From contig NZ_VUOH01000001.1 in assembly GCF_015390235.1 (NCBI RefSeq), positions 558,001-622,000 on the forward strand: a DNA stretch of 64,000 nucleotides. Direction: 5' to 3'. Of the stretch, positions 6,868 through 18,066 are shown piece after piece (position 1 is the stretch's first letter; each line of letters starts with the position of its first letter). The translations under genes and the position numbers were made by a program. The notes beneath the pieces were generated by a model. It was not told where the DNA came from, searched no databases, and was given only the letters and a program-made list of their open reading frames with translations. This DNA comes from Quadrisphaera sp. INWT6 (lineage in GTDB: Bacteria > Actinomycetota > Actinomycetes > Actinomycetales > Quadrisphaeraceae).

Positions 6868-9800
6868 GTGCACCTGAAGACGCTGGTCCTGAAGGGCTTC
6901 AAGTCCTTCGCGTCGGCGACGACCCTGCACCTGGAGCCCGGCATCACGTGCGTCGTGGGGCCCAACGGGTCGGGCAAGTCGAACGTCGTCGACGCCCTGG
7001 CCTGGGTGATGGGCGAGCAGGGCGCCCGCTCCCTGCGCGGCGGCACCATGCAGGACGTCATCTTCGCCGGCACCGCGAAGACCGCCGCGGGCGGCGGCCG
7101 GCCGCCCCTGGGCCGCGCCGAGGTGTCGCTCACCATCGACAACGCCGACGGCGCGCTGCCCTTCGCCGCCCCCGAGGTGACGATCACCCGCACCATGTTC
7201 CGCACCGGGGGCAGCGAGTACGCCATCAACGGCACCCCCGCCCGCCTGCTCGACGTCACCGAGCTGCTCTCCGACACCGGCATCGGGCGGGAGATGCACG
7301 TCATCGTCGGCCAGGGCCAGCTCGACGCCGTCCTCCACGCCACCCCCGAGGAGCGCCGCGGGTTCATCGAGGAGGCCGCGGGCGTCCTCAAGCACCGCAA
7401 GCGCAAGGAGAAGGCGCTCCGCAAGCTCGACGCGATGCAGGCGAACCTCGTCCGGCTGACCGACCTGTCCGCCGAGGTCCGGCGCCAGCTCGGTCCCCTG
7501 GCGCGCCAGGCCGACGTCGCCCGCCGCGCCCAGGTGGTCCAGGCCGACGCCCGCGACGCCCGCGCCCGCCTCCTCGCCGACGACGTCGCGCAGGCCGGGG
7601 CCGCGCTCGAGGCCGAGCTCGCCGACGAGGCCGTGGCCGCCGACCACCTCGCCCGCCTGGAGGAGCAGCTGGCCGCGGCGCGGGCCCGTCTGCACGCCGC
7701 CACGACCGCCGAGCGCACCGCGGCGCAGGTGCTCGCCCCGGCCGAGCAGGCGTGCCACGCCCTCGTCGCCCAGCGCGAGGGGCTGCGGGGCACCGCGGCC
7801 CTCGCGGCCGAGCGGGAGCGCTCGCTGCGCTCGCTCGCCGCCGCCCCGGTGGGCACCGGTCGCGACCCCGACGAGCTCGACGCGGCGGCCCAGCGGGCCC
7901 GCGAGGCCGAGCAGGCGCTGGCCGCGCAGGTGGTGGCCGCCCGGTCGGCGCTGCAGGCGGCCTCCGCCGCCGTCCGCGCGGCCGAGGCCGAGCAGGCCGC
8001 GCACGAGCGGGCGGTAGCCGCCGCCGCTCGTGAGGCCGCTGACCGCCGCGAGCGCCGCGCCCGGCTGGAGGGCGGAGCCGCCGCGGCGCGCGGCAGGCTC
8101 GAGGCGGCGCGGGCGGAGGCGGCGCGGGCGTCCGAGCAGCTCGCCGCGGCCCGGGAGCGCGACGACGCCGCGCAGCGCGCCCTGGCGCGGGCCGGGGGCT
8201 CCGGCGCGGCGGGGCCGACGGGCGCCGGCGGTGAGCCGGGCGCCGACCCCGTGGGGGAGGAGGCCGCTGCGGCCGCCTCGTCGCTGGCCGACGCCGAGGC
8301 GCGGCTCGGCGCCGCCCGGGCCGCGGAGCGGGCGGCCGAGCGCGACCGGGCCGGCGCCGCCGCGCGCCTGGAGGCCCTGGAGATGGGCCTGGCCGACCGC
8401 CGCGACGGCCCAGGGGTGCTGCTGGCCGCGGGGGCCCGGCTGCCCGGGGTGCTGGGCTCGCTCGCGGGCCTGCTGCGGGTGGAGCCGGGCGCGGAGGACG
8501 TGGTCACCGCCGCCCTGGGCGACCTCGCCGAGGCCGTGGCGGTGGAGTCCCTCGACGCCGCCGTCGACGCCCTGCGCCTGCTGCGCTCCGAGGGCGCGGG
8601 CCGCGCTGACCTGGTGGTCCTGTCCGGGAGCGCCGCGCAGACCGCCGCAGGAGCGCCCGACGGGTCGCGCCGCGCCCGCCGCGCGGCCCACGCCCCCGAC
8701 GCTCCGACCGCTGCGAGCGGTGCGCCCGGCGACCGCGCCGCCGAGCTCGTCCGCGCGCTGGCGCGCGACCTGGAGGGCGTCGCCGGGGTCGAGGGGGCCC
8801 GCCCGGTCGCTGCGCTGGTCTCGGTGGACGGCGGTGTCGGCGGCGGTGTCGGCGGCGGGGGCGAGGGGGGTGGCCAGGACGGCGTCGGCCGGGCCGTGGC
8901 CGGGCTCCTCGCCGCGCACGTCGCCGTCCCGGGTCTGGCGCAGGCGCGTGCCCTCGTCGCCGCACGACCGTCCCTGGTGGCCGTCACCGAGGCGGGGGAG
9001 GTCCTGCGGGCGGGTGCGGCCCGGGGCGGCGCGGCCTCGGGCACCAGTCGCGTGCACGTGCAGGCCGCCGCCGACGCCGCCCGCGAGGCCCTCGCCGGCC
9101 TCGAGCGCAGCGGCGCCGCGGCGCGCGCCGAGCTCGCCGCGGCGCAGGAGGCCGCGGAGCGGGCGCGCGCCCGCCGTGACGCGGCCCTCGCCGACCTCTC
9201 CGCCCGCGACGCCGCCGCCGCGCAGGTGGCGCGCGTCGTGGGGGAGCGGACCGCCGCCGCCCGGGCCGCAGCGGCCGAGGTGCGCCGGGCCACCGAGGCG
9301 CTGGCCCGTGCGGACGCCTCGGCAGCGGCGCAGGCCCAGCGGCTGGAGGCGCTGCAGGGCGAGCTCGCCGCCGCCGAGGCGGCTGACAGCGCTGCGGCCC
9401 CCGCCGCAGGCGGGGACCCCGCGGCGGGTGGGGCGGACGAGACCGGCGCCGCCGAGCGCAGCCGCCTCCTGGCGGGGGCGTCCACCGCCGCGCGGGCCGC
9501 CGAGGTCGAGGCCCGGCTCGCGCTGCGCACCGCCGAGGAGCGCGACCGGGCCAGCAGCGGGCGCGCCGACGGCCTCGCCCGGGCCGCGCGCACCGAGCGC
9601 GCCGCGCGGGAGCGCGCGCTCGAGCAGGCGGCGCGCCACCGCGCGGCCCTCGCCGTCGCCGCCGCGGTCGGCGCGGGGGCGGCCACCGCCCTGGACGTCC
9701 TGGAGGAGGTGCTCGCCGGGGCGTCCCGCACGCGCGAGGAGGCCGCCGAGCAGCGCCGCGCCGCCGCCCAGGAGGTCGGCTCCGGGCGGGCCGGCGTCGA

Positions 9801-10689
9801 CCGCCTGGCCGCCGAGGTGGCGGCGCTCACCGACGCGGCCCACCGCGAGGAGGTGGCGCGGGTCGAGCAGCGCGCGCTGCTCGACGCCCTGTGCGCCCGG
9901 GCACCGCAGGAGCTGGGCCTCGAGGCCGACGTCCTGGTGGCGGAGTTCGGGCCCGACCGCCTGGTGCCGACCTCCGCGGCGCCCCCGCCCGAGGGCGAGG
10001 AGGCCCCCTCCGGGGTCCCGTACGTGCGCGCTGAGCAGGAGGCGCGGCTCGCCCGCGCCGAGCGCGACCTCAAGCGCCTGGGCCGGGTGAACCCGCTGGC
10101 CCTGGAGGAGTTCTCCGCGCTGGAGGAGCGCTCGGCGTTCCTCACCGCCCAGCTGGACGACCTGCGCACCACCCGCGCCGACCTGCTCGAGATCGTGCGG
10201 ACCGTCGACGAGCGGGTGCAGCAGGCCTTCGCGGAGGCCTTCGCCGACACCGCCGCCGCCTTCGAGCGGATCTTCCCGCGCCTGTTCCCGGGGGGTGAGG
10301 GGCGCCTGGTGCTCACCGACCCGTCCGACCTGCTCACCAGCGGCGTGGAGGTCGAGGCCCGCCCCGCGGGCAAGCGCGTCAAGCGGCTGAGCCTGCTCTC
10401 CGGCGGCGAGCGGTCGCTGACGGCCGTGGGGCTCCTCGTCGCGATCTTCACCGCGCGCCCGAGCCCATTCTACGTGCTCGACGAGGTCGAGGCGGCCCTG
10501 GACGACGCGAACCTGCGCCGCCTGCTGGCGGTGCTGGAGGAGCTGCGCGCCACCAGCCAGCTCATCGTCATCACCCACCAGGAGCGGACGATGGAGGTGG
10601 CCGACGCCCTCTACGGCATCACCATGCGCTCCGACGGGGTGACCACCGCCGTGGGCCAGCGGCTGAGGGAGCGCGCGCCCACCGCCTGA
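6868..10689 (+). CDS. smc: Chromosome segregation protein SMC
   Basis: SMC dimers with ScpA and ScpB load at parS and organise the chromosome. The 1273-residue protein has Walker A GPNGSGKS at residues 31-38, an N-terminal ATPase lobe to about 160, two long Ala/Glu/Arg-rich coiled coils, a hinge at about 510-690, and a C-terminal lobe with the signature LSLLSGGERS (near 1173) and Walker B FYVLDEVEAALDD. The hinge carries a Gly-rich insertion (about residues 650-670) and further low-complexity stretches, making it longer than the typical 1150-1200 residues. Start GTG 6868 fits the MHLKTLVLKGFKSF N-terminus exactly. ftsY follows after 23 nt. Confidence 0.97.
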   Translation: MHLKTLVLKGFKSFASATTLHLEPGITCVVGPNGSGKSNVVDALAWVMGEQGARSLRGGTMQDVIFAGTAKTAAGGGRPPLGRAEVSLTIDNADGALPFAAPEVTITRTMFRTGGSEYAINGTPARLLDVTELLSDTGIGREMHVIVGQGQLDAVLHATPEERRGFIEEAAGVLKHRKRKEKALRKLDAMQANLVRLTDLSAEVRRQLGPLARQADVARRAQVVQADARDARARLLADDVAQAGAALEAELADEAVAADHLARLEEQLAAARARLHAATTAERTAAQVLAPAEQACHALVAQREGLRGTAALAAERERSLRSLAAAPVGTGRDPDELDAAAQRAREAEQALAAQVVAARSALQAASAAVRAAEAEQAAHERAVAAAAREAADRRERRARLEGGAAAARGRLEAARAEAARASEQLAAARERDDAAQRALARAGGSGAAGPTGAGGEPGADPVGEEAAAAASSLADAEARLGAARAAERAAERDRAGAAARLEALEMGLADRRDGPGVLLAAGARLPGVLGSLAGLLRVEPGAEDVVTAALGDLAEAVAVESLDAAVDALRLLRSEGAGRADLVVLSGSAAQTAAGAPDGSRRARRAAHAPDAPTAASGAPGDRAAELVRALARDLEGVAGVEGARPVAALVSVDGGVGGGVGGGGEGGGQDGVGRAVAGLLAAHVAVPGLAQARALVAARPSLVAVTEAGEVLRAGAARGGAASGTSRVHVQAAADAAREALAGLERSGAAARAELAAAQEAAERARARRDAALADLSARDAAAAQVARVVGERTAAARAAAAEVRRATEALARADASAAAQAQRLEALQGELAAAEAADSAAAPAAGGDPAAGGADETGAAERSRLLAGASTAARAAEVEARLALRTAEERDRASSGRADGLARAARTERAARERALEQAARHRAALAVAAAVGAGAATALDVLEEVLAGASRTREEAAEQRRAAAQEVGSGRAGVDRLAAEVAALTDAAHREEVARVEQRALLDALCARAPQELGLEADVLVAEFGPDRLVPTSAAPPPEGEEAPSGVPYVRAEQEARLARAERDLKRLGRVNPLALEEFSALEERSAFLTAQLDDLRTTRADLLEIVRTVDERVQQAFAEAFADTAAAFERIFPRLFPGGEGRLVLTDPSDLLTSGVEVEARPAGKRVKRLSLLSGGERSLTAVGLLVAIFTARPSPFYVLDEVEAALDDANLRRLLAVLEELRATSQLIVITHQERTMEVADALYGITMRSDGVTTAVGQRLRERAPTA

Positions 10690-10712
10690 GCCGGGTCTGG
10701 GAGGCTGGGGGC

Positions 10713-11933
10713 GTGGAGACGCTCGAGCTCATCATCGGCGCCGTCGTGCTCGTCGGCGTCCTCGCCGCCGGCCTCGCGGTGGGGCTGGTGCGCCGCGGCC
10801 GCAGCGCCGCGGAGCGCACCCTGCGCCGCTCCGGCGGCGGGGACGACCGGCGCGACGAGGGCCTGCGGCCCGGCGTCGGCGACGACGCCGAGGAGCCGCG
10901 CGACAGCGCCACCCGCACGATCGACACCCTCCCCCCGCCGGACCTGCTCGGTGTCCCCGACGCGGTCGCCGTCCCGACCGAGCCGCTGCTGGAGCGCCCC
11001 GCGCCGGTCGCTGGCCGCCTGGTCCGCCTGCGCGAGCGCCTCGCCCGCTCCAACAGCGCCCTGGGTCGCGGCCTGCTGGCCCTCCTCTCGCGCGACACCA
11101 TCGACGAGGAGACCTGGGAGGAGGTCGAGGACACCCTGCTCCTGGCCGACCTCGGCGTCGGCCCCGCCGGTGAGCTGGTCGACCGCCTGCGCTCCCGCGT
11201 CCGCACCCTGGGGGAGCGCGACCCGCAGCGCGTCAAGGGCATGCTCCGCGAGGAGCTGCTCGCCGTGGTCGACCCCGCGATGGACCGGACCCTGCGCGTC
11301 GAGCGCCCCGTCGAGGCCCCCGGGCACCCGGCCGTGGTGATGGTCGTCGGGGTCAACGGCACCGGCAAGACCACCACGGTCGGCAAGCTCGCCCGCGTGC
11401 TCGTCGCGCAGGACAAGGACGTCGTCCTCGGCGCCGCCGACACCTTCCGCGCCGCCGCCGCCGAGCAGCTGGCCACGTGGGGCGAGCGGGTGGGCGTGCC
11501 CACGGTGCGCTCCGACCGCGAGGGCGCCGACCCCGCCGCCGTCGCCTTCGACGCCGTCAGGACCGGCACCGAGCTGGAGGCCGACGTCGTCCTGGTCGAC
11601 ACCGCCGGGCGGCTGCAGAACAAGGCCGGGCTCATGGACGAGCTCGGCAAGGTCAAGCGCGTCATCGAGCGCAGCGGCCCGGTCAGCGAGGTGCTGCTGG
11701 TGCTCGACGCGACCACCGGCCAGAACGGCCTCAAGCAGGCCGCGGTGTTCTCGCAGGTGGTCGACGTCACCGGGATCGTGCTCACCAAGCTCGACGGCAC
11801 CGCCAAGGGCGGCATCGTGGTCGCGGTGCAGCGCGAGCTGGGCGTGCCCGTGAAGCTCGTCGGGCTCGGCGAGGGCCCCGACGACCTCGCCCCGTTCGAC
11901 CCCGAGGCCTTCGTGGACGCCATCCTCGGCTGA
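10713..11933 (+). CDS. ftsY: Signal recognition particle receptor FtsY
   Basis: FtsY is the membrane-associated SRP receptor GTPase that docks ribosome-nascent chains brought by Ffh. The 406-residue protein starts with one hydrophobic segment (LIIGAVVLVGVLAAGLAVGLV, residues 5-25), the membrane anchor used by actinobacterial FtsY in place of the long acidic A domain. A short acidic/Arg linker follows, then the NG domain: GVNGTGKTT (about 213-221), DTFRAAAAEQL, DTAGRLQNK and TKLDGTAKGG. It lies directly after smc, the usual order. Its partner ffh is 4.5 kb downstream. Confidence 0.97.
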   Translation: METLELIIGAVVLVGVLAAGLAVGLVRRGRSAAERTLRRSGGGDDRRDEGLRPGVGDDAEEPRDSATRTIDTLPPPDLLGVPDAVAVPTEPLLERPAPVAGRLVRLRERLARSNSALGRGLLALLSRDTIDEETWEEVEDTLLLADLGVGPAGELVDRLRSRVRTLGERDPQRVKGMLREELLAVVDPAMDRTLRVERPVEAPGHPAVVMVVGVNGTGKTTTVGKLARVLVAQDKDVVLGAADTFRAAAAEQLATWGERVGVPTVRSDREGADPAAVAFDAVRTGTELEADVVLVDTAGRLQNKAGLMDELGKVKRVIERSGPVSEVLLVLDATTGQNGLKQAAVFSQVVDVTGIVLTKLDGTAKGGIVVAVQRELGVPVKLVGLGEGPDDLAPFDPEAFVDAILG

Positions 11934-12022
11934 CACCCGGCACGCGTCCGACGGCGCGGCGGCGCCCCTGAGGCCCTGACCAGGGCTCCTCACAGGCCCC
12001 CGGGGCTTCGCCGGGAGCGCGC

Positions 12023-12038
12023 GAAACACAGAGTTCAC
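12023..12038 (+). promoter_or_regulatory. Candidate GlnR half-site pair (GAAAC-n6-TTCAC)
   Basis: GlnR, the actinobacterial nitrogen regulator, binds gTnAC-n6-GaAAC type sites. Here GAAAC and TTCAC are 6 nt apart, 173 nt before amtB. TTCAC differs from gTnAC at one position. It is weaker than the second pair at 12065. Confidence 0.45.
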
Positions 12039-12064
12039 ACCCGCGGGGGCGACGACACGGTGCG

Positions 12065-12080
12065 GTAACAGCGGGGGAAC
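12065..12080 (+). promoter_or_regulatory. Candidate GlnR box (GTAAC-n6-GGAAC)
   Basis: GTAAC and GGAAC separated by exactly 6 nt match the GlnR consensus gTnAC-n6-GaAAC with one substitution. It lies 131 nt before the amtB start in the only AT-richer stretch of this gap, where nitrogen control is expected for amtB-glnB-glnD. Confidence 0.65.
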
Positions 12081-12206
12081 GCCGGGGAGACGGCGCAGGG
12101 GCACCTTCTTCTCAGCGCCCCCGCGACCGGGGGCTCGCGGCCGCCGGAGGACGGCGCCGCCCGAGGTACCCCGGCCCGCGGAGGGCCGCGCTCTCGCAGG
12201 AGGTAA

Positions 12207-13880
<1,674 letters not shown>

Positions 13881-13898
13881 CCACGGGCTGACACCCTC

Positions 13899-13941
13899 CG
13901 GGCGGTGCCCCCGTCGCGTCCAGCGGCAGGGGCACCGCCCG
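13899..13941 (+). terminator. Stem-loop between glnB and glnD
   Basis: Arms at 13899-13911 and 13929-13941 are perfectly complementary over 13 bp, with a 17-nt loop. No U-tract follows, as is common in actinobacteria. It may reduce read-through so that glnD is made at lower level than amtB-glnB. Confidence 0.55.
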
Positions 13942-13978
13942 TCCACTTCCCCCGCACCACCCGTCGAGAGGCCGAGAC

Positions 13979-16393
13979 GTGACCGCTGCCGCCGTCCCCC
14001 GCAGGGACCTCCGCAGGGAGCGCCTCGCCCTCGCCGTGCGCGCCGGCCTGGACGACCGCACCCGCGGGCCCGAGCGCCGCGAGCGCCTGGCCGGGCTGGT
14101 CGACACGTGGCTGGACGACGTGTGGACCGACGCGCTCCTGTCCGACCCCGCGGGCCCCGCGACCGGTCCGGGTGCCGGTGGCGCTCCCACGGGCATCGCC
14201 CTGGCGGCGGTCGGCAGCCACGCCCGCCGCGACGCCGGTCCTGCGAGCGACCTCGACCTCGTGCTGCTGCACGACGGCCACCAGCTCGACCCCGCCGGCG
14301 TCGCAGCCCTGGCCGACCGGGTCTGGTACCCGATCTGGGACGCGGGGCTGCGCCTGGACCACTCCGTGCGCTCGCCCGCCCAGTGCCGCGAGGTCGCGGC
14401 CGCCGACGCGTCGGCCGCGGTGGGCCTGCTCGACCTGCGGCCGCTCGCCGGTGACGCCGCGATGGTGCTGCGCACGCGGGAGGCCGTCCGGGAGGACTGG
14501 CGCCGCACCGCCCGCAAGCGCCTGCCGGTGCTCCTGGAGGAGGTCGCCGCCCGGCACCGCCAGCAGGGCGAGCTGGCCTACCTGCTCGAGGGCGACCTGA
14601 AGGAGGCCCGCGGGGGCCTGCGCGACGTCGTGGTGCTGCGCGCCCTGGCGGCCAGCTGGGTCGCCGACGTGCCGCACCACGGCCTGGTCGACGAGGCCGC
14701 CGCCGTGCTGCTCGACGTCCGCGACGGGCTGCAGGCCGTGACCGGCCGCGCGGGCGACCGGCTGGTGCTGCCCGAGCAGGACGCCGTGGCCGCCGCCCTC
14801 GGGATGCCCGACGCCGACGTGCTCCTCGCCCGGGTGGCGGGCTCGGCGCGCGTCATCGCCCACGCCCTCGACCGCACCTCGCGGCGCGCCCGCGGGGCCA
14901 TGACCTCCCGGCGGGGCCTGCGCCGCGCCCGGCCCCGGCTGCGGCCGCTGGGCGCCGACCTGGTGGAGCACGAGGACGAGCTCTGGCTCGGTGCGCAGGC
15001 CCGCCCGCAGAGCGACCCGGCGCTGGCGCTGCGGGCCGCCGCCACCGCTGCCCGCGCGGGCATCCCGCTCTCGCCGATCACCGCCGAGCACCTCGCCAGC
15101 GGCGGGGCGCCGCTGCCCGACCCCTGGCCCGCGCAGGCCAGGGAGGCGCTGGTCGACCTGCTCGGCACCGGCTCCGCCCAGGTCCCGGTCTGGGAGACGG
15201 CCGACCAGGCCGGTCTCGTGGTGCAGTGGTTCCCCGAGTGGGCCGGGGTGCGCAACCGCCCGCAGCGGACCGTGGTGCACCGGCACACCGTCGACCGCCA
15301 CCTGGTGCAGACCGCGGTGGAGGCCGAGCCCCTGCGCTCCTCGGTCTCCCGGCCCGACCTGCTCCTGGTCACCGCCCTGCTGCACGACCTCGGCAAGACC
15401 GGGAACGGCGAGGAGCACTCCGCCAAGGGCGCCCCGCTCGCGGCGGGGGTGGCCCGCAGGATCGGCATGCCGGACGCCGACGCCGAGGTGGTGCACCGCC
15501 TCGTGCTGCACCACCTGACGCTGGTCGACCTGGCCACCCGCCGCGACCCCGACGACCCGCGCACCGTCGCCGAGCTGGTCGAGGCCGTCGACGGCCGCGA
15601 GGACGTGCTCGACCTGCTGCGCGCGCTGACCGAGGCCGACGGACGCGCCGCCGGGCCCGCCGCGTGGACGGCGTGGCGCGCCCGCCTGGTCGACGACCTG
15701 ACCGCCCGCGCCCGTCGGGTGCTGCGGGGCCACGCGGCTCCCGGCCCGGCACCGCTCACCGACGAGGAGGCCGCGGCCGTCAGCGGCACCACCGCCGACG
15801 CCCAGCCGCGGATCTCGGTGACCGAGGTGGCGGGCCTGCACGCCGTCCACGTCGTCGCCCCCGACCGGCCGGGCCTCTTCGCCGACCAGGCGGGCCTGCT
15901 GGCCAGCCACCGCCTCTCCGTCCGCTCGGCGCTGGTGCGCACGGTGGGCGGCGTCGCCGTCGACACCTGGTGGGTGGAGGCCCCGGCGGGTCCGCCCGAC
16001 CCCGCCGTGCTGCTCACCGGGCTGCGGCGCCTGGCCGCCGGCGACCAGGCCGTGCTGGAGCCGATGCGCCGCCGCGACGCCGGATGGCGCCCGGGCAGCT
16101 CCGCCGCGACGACGCGCGCCACCGCGCCGCCCCGCGTGCTGGTGCTGCCCGGTGCGTCGGGCGAGGCCACCGTGGTCGAGGTGAGGGCGCTGGACCGACC
16201 CGGGCTGCTCCACGCCGTGGGCTCGGAGCTGGCCGCGATCGGCGTGGAGATCCACAGCGCCCACGTCGCCACCTACGGCGGCCAGGCCGTCGACGTCCTC
16301 TACCTGGGGGAGCCCGGTGGCGGTGCGCTGGCCCCCGCCCGGGTGGGGGCCGCCGTCGGCGTCCTGGGGGCCGCCGCGCAGGTCGAGGACTGA
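13979..16393 (+). CDS. glnD: [Protein-PII] nucleotidyltransferase GlnD
   Basis: GlnD modifies and demodifies PII in response to glutamine. The 804-residue protein has, in order: an N-terminal nucleotidyltransferase domain with VGSHARRDAGPASDLDLVLL (DxD catalytic aspartates near residue 95; the first position of the usual GGxGR motif is altered to GSHAR), a GlnD/PII-uridylyl linker region, an HD phosphohydrolase domain with LLHDLGKTGNGEEHS (about 465-480) and HHL, and two C-terminal ACT domains (HVVAPDRPGLF and VRALDRPGLL) that bind glutamine. GTG 13979 follows GAGAGG. Third gene of the nitrogen operon. Confidence 0.95.
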   Translation: MTAAAVPRRDLRRERLALAVRAGLDDRTRGPERRERLAGLVDTWLDDVWTDALLSDPAGPATGPGAGGAPTGIALAAVGSHARRDAGPASDLDLVLLHDGHQLDPAGVAALADRVWYPIWDAGLRLDHSVRSPAQCREVAAADASAAVGLLDLRPLAGDAAMVLRTREAVREDWRRTARKRLPVLLEEVAARHRQQGELAYLLEGDLKEARGGLRDVVVLRALAASWVADVPHHGLVDEAAAVLLDVRDGLQAVTGRAGDRLVLPEQDAVAAALGMPDADVLLARVAGSARVIAHALDRTSRRARGAMTSRRGLRRARPRLRPLGADLVEHEDELWLGAQARPQSDPALALRAAATAARAGIPLSPITAEHLASGGAPLPDPWPAQAREALVDLLGTGSAQVPVWETADQAGLVVQWFPEWAGVRNRPQRTVVHRHTVDRHLVQTAVEAEPLRSSVSRPDLLLVTALLHDLGKTGNGEEHSAKGAPLAAGVARRIGMPDADAEVVHRLVLHHLTLVDLATRRDPDDPRTVAELVEAVDGREDVLDLLRALTEADGRAAGPAAWTAWRARLVDDLTARARRVLRGHAAPGPAPLTDEEAAAVSGTTADAQPRISVTEVAGLHAVHVVAPDRPGLFADQAGLLASHRLSVRSALVRTVGGVAVDTWWVEAPAGPPDPAVLLTGLRRLAAGDQAVLEPMRRRDAGWRPGSSAATTRATAPPRVLVLPGASGEATVVEVRALDRPGLLHAVGSELAAIGVEIHSAHVATYGGQAVDVLYLGEPGGGALAPARVGAAVGVLGAAAQVED

Positions 16394-16430
16394 CGCGGCA
16401 CTGACGCCCGACCGCGCCCGACCGCGCCGG

Positions 16431-16436
16431 TAGCCT
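16431..16436 (+). promoter_or_regulatory. Leaderless-type -10 box (TAGCCT) for ffh
   Basis: TAGCCT, exactly 6 nt, then GTG 16443. No ribosome binding site is present. Confidence 0.55.
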
Positions 16437-16442
16437 GGGACC

Positions 16443-18053
16443 GTGTTCAGCTCCCTGTCCGACCGGCTCACCGCGACCTTCAAGGGCCTGCGCGGCAAGG
16501 GCCGGCTGAGCGAGGCCGACGTCGACGCGACGGTCCGCGAGATCCGCCGCGCCCTGCTCGAGGCCGACGTCGCCCTGCCCGTGGTGCGCGCCTTCACCGG
16601 CGCGGTGCGCGAGCGGGCCCTGTCGGCCGAGGTCTCCCAGGCGCTGAACCCCGCCCAGCAGATCGTCAAGATCGTCAACGAAGAGCTGGTCGGCGTCCTC
16701 GGCGGGCAGACCCGCCGGCTGCGGTTCGCCAAGAACCCGCCGACCGTGATCATGCTCGCGGGCCTCCAGGGAGCCGGCAAGACCACCCTGGCCGGCAAGC
16801 TCGGCCGCCACCTGCGCGAGCAGGGCCACACCCCGCTCCTGGTGGCCTGCGACCTCCAGCGCCCCAACGCCGTCACCCAGCTCCAGGTCGTCGGCCAGCG
16901 CGCCGGCGTCGAGGTGTTCGCGCCCGAGCCCGGCAACGGCGTCGGGAACCCCGTCGAGGTGGCCCGCCGCGGCGTCGAGCACGCCCGCGACAAGCAGTAC
17001 GACGTCGTCGTCGTCGACACCGCGGGCCGCCTCGGCGTCGACGCCGAGATGATGCAGCAGGCCTCCGACATCCGCGCCGCCGTGCAGCCCGACGAGGTCC
17101 TCTTCGTCGTCGACGCGATGATCGGCCAGGACGCGCTCGCCGTGGCCCAGGCCTTCCAGGAGGGCGTCGACCTCACCGGCGTCGTCCTCACCAAGCTCGA
17201 CGGCGACGCCCGCGGCGGCGCCGCCCTGTCGGTCTCGACCACGACCGGGCGCCCGGTGCTGTTCGCCTCCACCGGCGAGGGCCTGGCCGACTTCGAGGTC
17301 TTCCACCCCGACCGCATGGCCTCGCGGATCCTCGACATGGGTGACGTGCTCACCCTGATCGAGCAGGCCGAGCGCGCCTTCGACGCCCGCGAGAGCGCCG
17401 ACCTCGCCAGCCGCTTCGAGGCGGGGGAGGACTTCACCCTCGAGGACTTCCTCTCCCAGATGCAGGCCCTGAAGAAGATGGGCCCCCTGAACAAGGTGCT
17501 CGGGATGCTCCCCGGCATGGGCGCCATGAAGGACCAGCTCGACGAGCTGGCCAGCGACGGCGCCATGAAGCGCATCGAGGCGATCGTGCGCTCGATGACG
17601 CCGCTGGAGCGCCGCAACTCCAAGGTGCTCAACGGCTCCCGCCGGGCCCGCATCGCCCGCGGCTCCGGCGTGGAGGTGAGCGAGGTCAACCAGCTCATCG
17701 ACAGGTTCACCGAGGCCCAGAAGGTCATGCGCGCCATGCGCGCCAAGGGCGGTGGCGGTCTCGCCGGCGCGCTCGGCGGCATGGGTGGGGGCCCGGGTGG
17801 CGGCATGGCCGGCCTCGCGGGCGGCAAGAAGTCGCGCGGCCGCATGAGCGCACCGCCGGCGAAGACGAAGAAGGGCAAGTCGGGCAACCCCGCCAAGCGC
17901 GCCGAGCAGGAGCGCGCCGCCGGGGAGAAGGCTGCCGCCGGCCGCGGCTCGGCCTTCGGCGCCGGCGCCGCCTTCGGAGCGGGCGGCGACGACGCCGGGC
18001 TGCCCCCCGGCTTCGAGCTGCCCCCGGGCTTCGAGAAGCACCTCGGTCGCTGA
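16443..18053 (+). CDS. ffh: Signal recognition particle protein Ffh
   Basis: Ffh with 4.5S RNA captures signal sequences on ribosomes and delivers them to FtsY. The 536-residue protein has an N domain (LSEADVDATVREIRRALLEADV), the G domain with LQGAGKTT, DLQRPNAVTQL, DTAGRLGVD and TKLDGDARGG, and a methionine-rich M domain (LPGMGAMKDQ, then GSGVEVSEVNQLI). A low-complexity C-terminal tail of about 90 residues (Gly/Met, then Lys/Ala-rich) extends it beyond the common 450-520. The 4.5S RNA gene is not in the window. Confidence 0.97.
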   Translation: MFSSLSDRLTATFKGLRGKGRLSEADVDATVREIRRALLEADVALPVVRAFTGAVRERALSAEVSQALNPAQQIVKIVNEELVGVLGGQTRRLRFAKNPPTVIMLAGLQGAGKTTLAGKLGRHLREQGHTPLLVACDLQRPNAVTQLQVVGQRAGVEVFAPEPGNGVGNPVEVARRGVEHARDKQYDVVVVDTAGRLGVDAEMMQQASDIRAAVQPDEVLFVVDAMIGQDALAVAQAFQEGVDLTGVVLTKLDGDARGGAALSVSTTTGRPVLFASTGEGLADFEVFHPDRMASRILDMGDVLTLIEQAERAFDARESADLASRFEAGEDFTLEDFLSQMQALKKMGPLNKVLGMLPGMGAMKDQLDELASDGAMKRIEAIVRSMTPLERRNSKVLNGSRRARIARGSGVEVSEVNQLIDRFTEAQKVMRAMRAKGGGGLAGALGGMGGGPGGGMAGLAGGKKSRGRMSAPPAKTKKGKSGNPAKRAEQERAAGEKAAAGRGSAFGAGAAFGAGGDDAGLPPGFELPPGFEKHLGR

Positions 18054-18066
18054 CCGGCGGCTGACC

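Noticed and set aside
6820-10578. Very long open frame on the minus strand opposite smc (over 1200 codons).
   Set aside because: It is a GC-skew shadow: composition is Gly/Arg/Ala/His-rich with no domain, while the plus strand encodes a textbook SMC.
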